Assembly: GCA_019911965.1 (NCBI GenBank)
Contig: JAIOJF010000034.1
Location: forward strand, 62,001 to 126,000
Origin: Paracoccaceae bacterium
GTDB taxonomy: Bacteria > Pseudomonadota > Alphaproteobacteria > Rhodobacterales > Rhodobacteraceae
Direction of reading: 5' to 3'
Length of the DNA stretch: 64,000 nucleotides
Part shown: positions 62,727 through 64,000 of the stretch, in pieces
Layout of the letters: each line of letters begins with the position of its first letter
Position numbering within the stretch: position 1 is the stretch's first letter
Notes under the pieces: generated by a model
Database searches by the model: none
Seen by the model: the letters and a program-made list of their open reading frames with translations, nothing else
What the model was told of the DNA's origin: nothing
Program-made: the position numbers and the translations under genes

Positions 62727-64000
62727 TCAATCCGTACCGGTCGCCCGCTTCAGCAAATCCTCCAGCAGCTTTTTCGCCTCGTCCTCGACGCGTTGCTCGA
62801 CCTCCTCGCGCACTTGATCGGCCACCGCGTCGCGTTTGGCTTCCAGATCCGCCCTGATCTTGTCCTCGACCTCTCGGCGTTTCTTGTCGATTTCCGCATT
62901 GATCGCATCGTCCAGATCGGGGTGGATGTTGATATCGTCCCAGGTGCCGCTGAACATGACCGGAACCCTGATCCCGCCGGAATCATCAGCAGAAAACGCC
63001 GCCACCCGGTAATCCAGATCGCGCTTGCCGATGCCGATCCGGCCCGCGCCGGACGCATTGGCCAGCGGGCTTTTGAACACCAGATCGTCGTTCAGAAGTT
63101 CGCCCGCCGCGATCCGGTATGTGCCGGTGATGCTGGAGAAAATCGTCTTGTTGGCATCGCCGCGATAGGAAGGATCGAGCGTGCGCAGCATCCCCGCCAG
63201 ATCGAAGCCTATGATCTCGCCCTGGCCGATGGCGAAACTGCCGGAACCCGACAATGCCTTCATCATCTTGTCCATGCTGTCGCCCGAGGTCAGGAATTCG
63301 ATCTTCGCATCCGCCGGTGCGGTCAGCCGGTCATACTCGGCCAGATCGACCAGCAAAGGCTGCAGGCGGATGCCCTTGGCCACCAGATCGCCGCGCATCG
63401 ACAGGCCATTGCGTGTGTTGATCACATATGTGCCCGTCACGCTCCCGCCGTAAGCCCCGATATTGTCCAGCGCCAGCACCGCGCGGCCCTTGTCGATGCC
63501 CGCGCCCAGCCGGACCGGGCCAAGTATCAGATCGCCTAGATCGACCGACGCCGCGCTCAGCGCGATCCTGCCGTCAAAGGCCTGAAGAAAGCCAAGGTCG
63601 ATCCGCTCTTTCGACCAGCCCGCGTTGCTTGCACTACCGCTGCCCGATTGCCCCGCTAATTGCGGGCGGAACATGGCCGGGACATTGAGCGCCCCGGCCT
63701 CCAGCCTCGCCGTCACCACCGGCACCGCGCCGAAGGCCATGTCGATATCCCCGGCAATGCGGTTGCTGCCCTGTTCCAGCACCGCCTGTCGCAAAAACAG
63801 GCCCCCGGTATCGGTGAAGGTTACAGTCGACTCGGCCCTGACCGGCCCGGCCAGTCCGGCCCCGGCAGAGCCTGCCAGCGCCAACGCGGCATCCGGGTCC
63901 TTCAGGTCCAGCGCCAGCCGCCCCTCGGCGGCGGTGGGCGAAAGCCCGGCCCGGCCCTGCCAGTCGACGTTGCCGAAACCGGCCTTCAGCGCAAAGGTCA
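62727..64000 (-). CDS. AsmA-family protein, C-terminal part (cut by window end)
   Basis: About 424 residues are visible; the frame stays open to base 64000, so the N-terminus is outside. AsmA C-terminal features: repeated beta-rich segments, SFLTSGDSMDKMM-like core (EFLTSGDSMDKMMKALSGSGSF is split across about 200-220 of the visible part), GMLRTLDPSYRGD, FSSITGTYRIAAGELLNDDL. It ends in a charged coiled coil (DKKRREVEDKIRADLEAKRD). AsmA-like proteins form periplasmic lipid-transport bridges. Confidence 0.85.
   Translation of the reverse strand, partial: TFALKAGFGNVDWQGRAGLSPTAAEGRLALDLKDPDAALALAGSAGAGLAGPVRAESTVTFTDTGGLFLRQAVLEQGSNRIAGDIDMAFGAVPVVTARLEAGALNVPAMFRPQLAGQSGSGSASNAGWSKERIDLGFLQAFDGRIALSAASVDLGDLILGPVRLGAGIDKGRAVLALDNIGAYGGSVTGTYVINTRNGLSMRGDLVAKGIRLQPLLVDLAEYDRLTAPADAKIEFLTSGDSMDKMMKALSGSGSFAIGQGEIIGFDLAGMLRTLDPSYRGDANKTIFSSITGTYRIAAGELLNDDLVFKSPLANASGAGRIGIGKRDLDYRVAAFSADDSGGIRVPVMFSGTWDDINIHPDLDDAINAEIDKKRREVEDKIRADLEAKRDAVADQVREEVEQRVEDEAKKLLEDLLKRATGTD

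Noticed and set aside
1-64000. CRISPR arrays, rRNA genes and restriction or other classical defence systems
   Set aside because: Looked for; no regularly spaced repeats, rRNA segments or recognisable defence proteins were found.

Overview
The window is GC-rich, gene-dense alphaproteobacterial chromosome, most like Rhodobacterales. Support comes from the his cluster order B-H-A-F-E, the carD / FdxA / S4 / SUV3-like helicase cluster, and a dispersed TTTTTGG(C/T)A(A/G)AAATACTC-type intergenic motif that I associate with this order. The organism assignment is inference; no rRNA is present.

1-19.6 kb is an anaerobic aromatic (benzoyl-CoA) degradation island. On the minus strand, had-oah-dch-bcrC-bcrB-bcrA-bcrD-ferredoxin form one tightly coupled operon encoding ATP-dependent (class I) benzoyl-CoA reductase and the next three steps to ring opening, in the Thauera-type version. 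The divergent korAB encodes a 2-oxoacid:ferredoxin oxidoreductase that can supply reduced ferredoxin. hcrCAB encodes 4-hydroxybenzoyl-CoA reductase, including the extra [4Fe-4S] loop in HcrB. It is followed by a DUF2249 protein, a haem-copper-oxidase-like membrane protein, a hemerythrin and a tandem-GNAT protein. A GNAT + Rrf2 pair resembles BadL/BadM of Rhodopseudomonas. A 12-bp dyad, GTAYTNNARTAC, or a close match sits at the promoter of all four transcription units (324, 1896, 7263, 16960), so this looks like one local regulon. No aryl-CoA ligase or aromatic transporter is in the window.

19.6-44.2 kb is mostly housekeeping: UvrD helicase, pyruvate carboxylase, a TerC-family protein, tRNA-Gly(GCC), two glycosyltransferase-type membrane genes, hisB-hisH-(DUF2147)-hisA-hisF-hisE, an acetylpolyamine-amidohydrolase-like enzyme, a TetR regulator divergent from a polyamine-type ABC operon (potABCD), an amidase, an AidB-like acyl-CoA dehydrogenase, and cobT/cobS.

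44,235-52,483 is a complete, compact Mu-like transposable element inserted between the convergent genes cobS and carD. It carries a divergent repressor, a Ner-like protein, MuA (DDE intact), MuB, two unknowns, GemA, major head protein gpT, protease/scaffold gpI, a gp27-like HTH protein and a Mor/C-like activator. It has no portal, large terminase, tail or lysis gene. Its TG...CA ends carry paired transposase-type sites, and it is flanked by identical 60-bp direct repeats abutting both ends exactly, far longer than the 5-bp duplication expected of Mu. This is the most unusual object in the window.

52.5-64 kb is host again: CarD, FdxA, an S4-domain protein, a SUV3-like helicase, a TPR protein, an SCP2 protein, a lysophospholipase-like hydrolase, a solitary hydantoinase-A-like protein, a PLP decarboxylase, and an AsmA-family gene cut by the window end.
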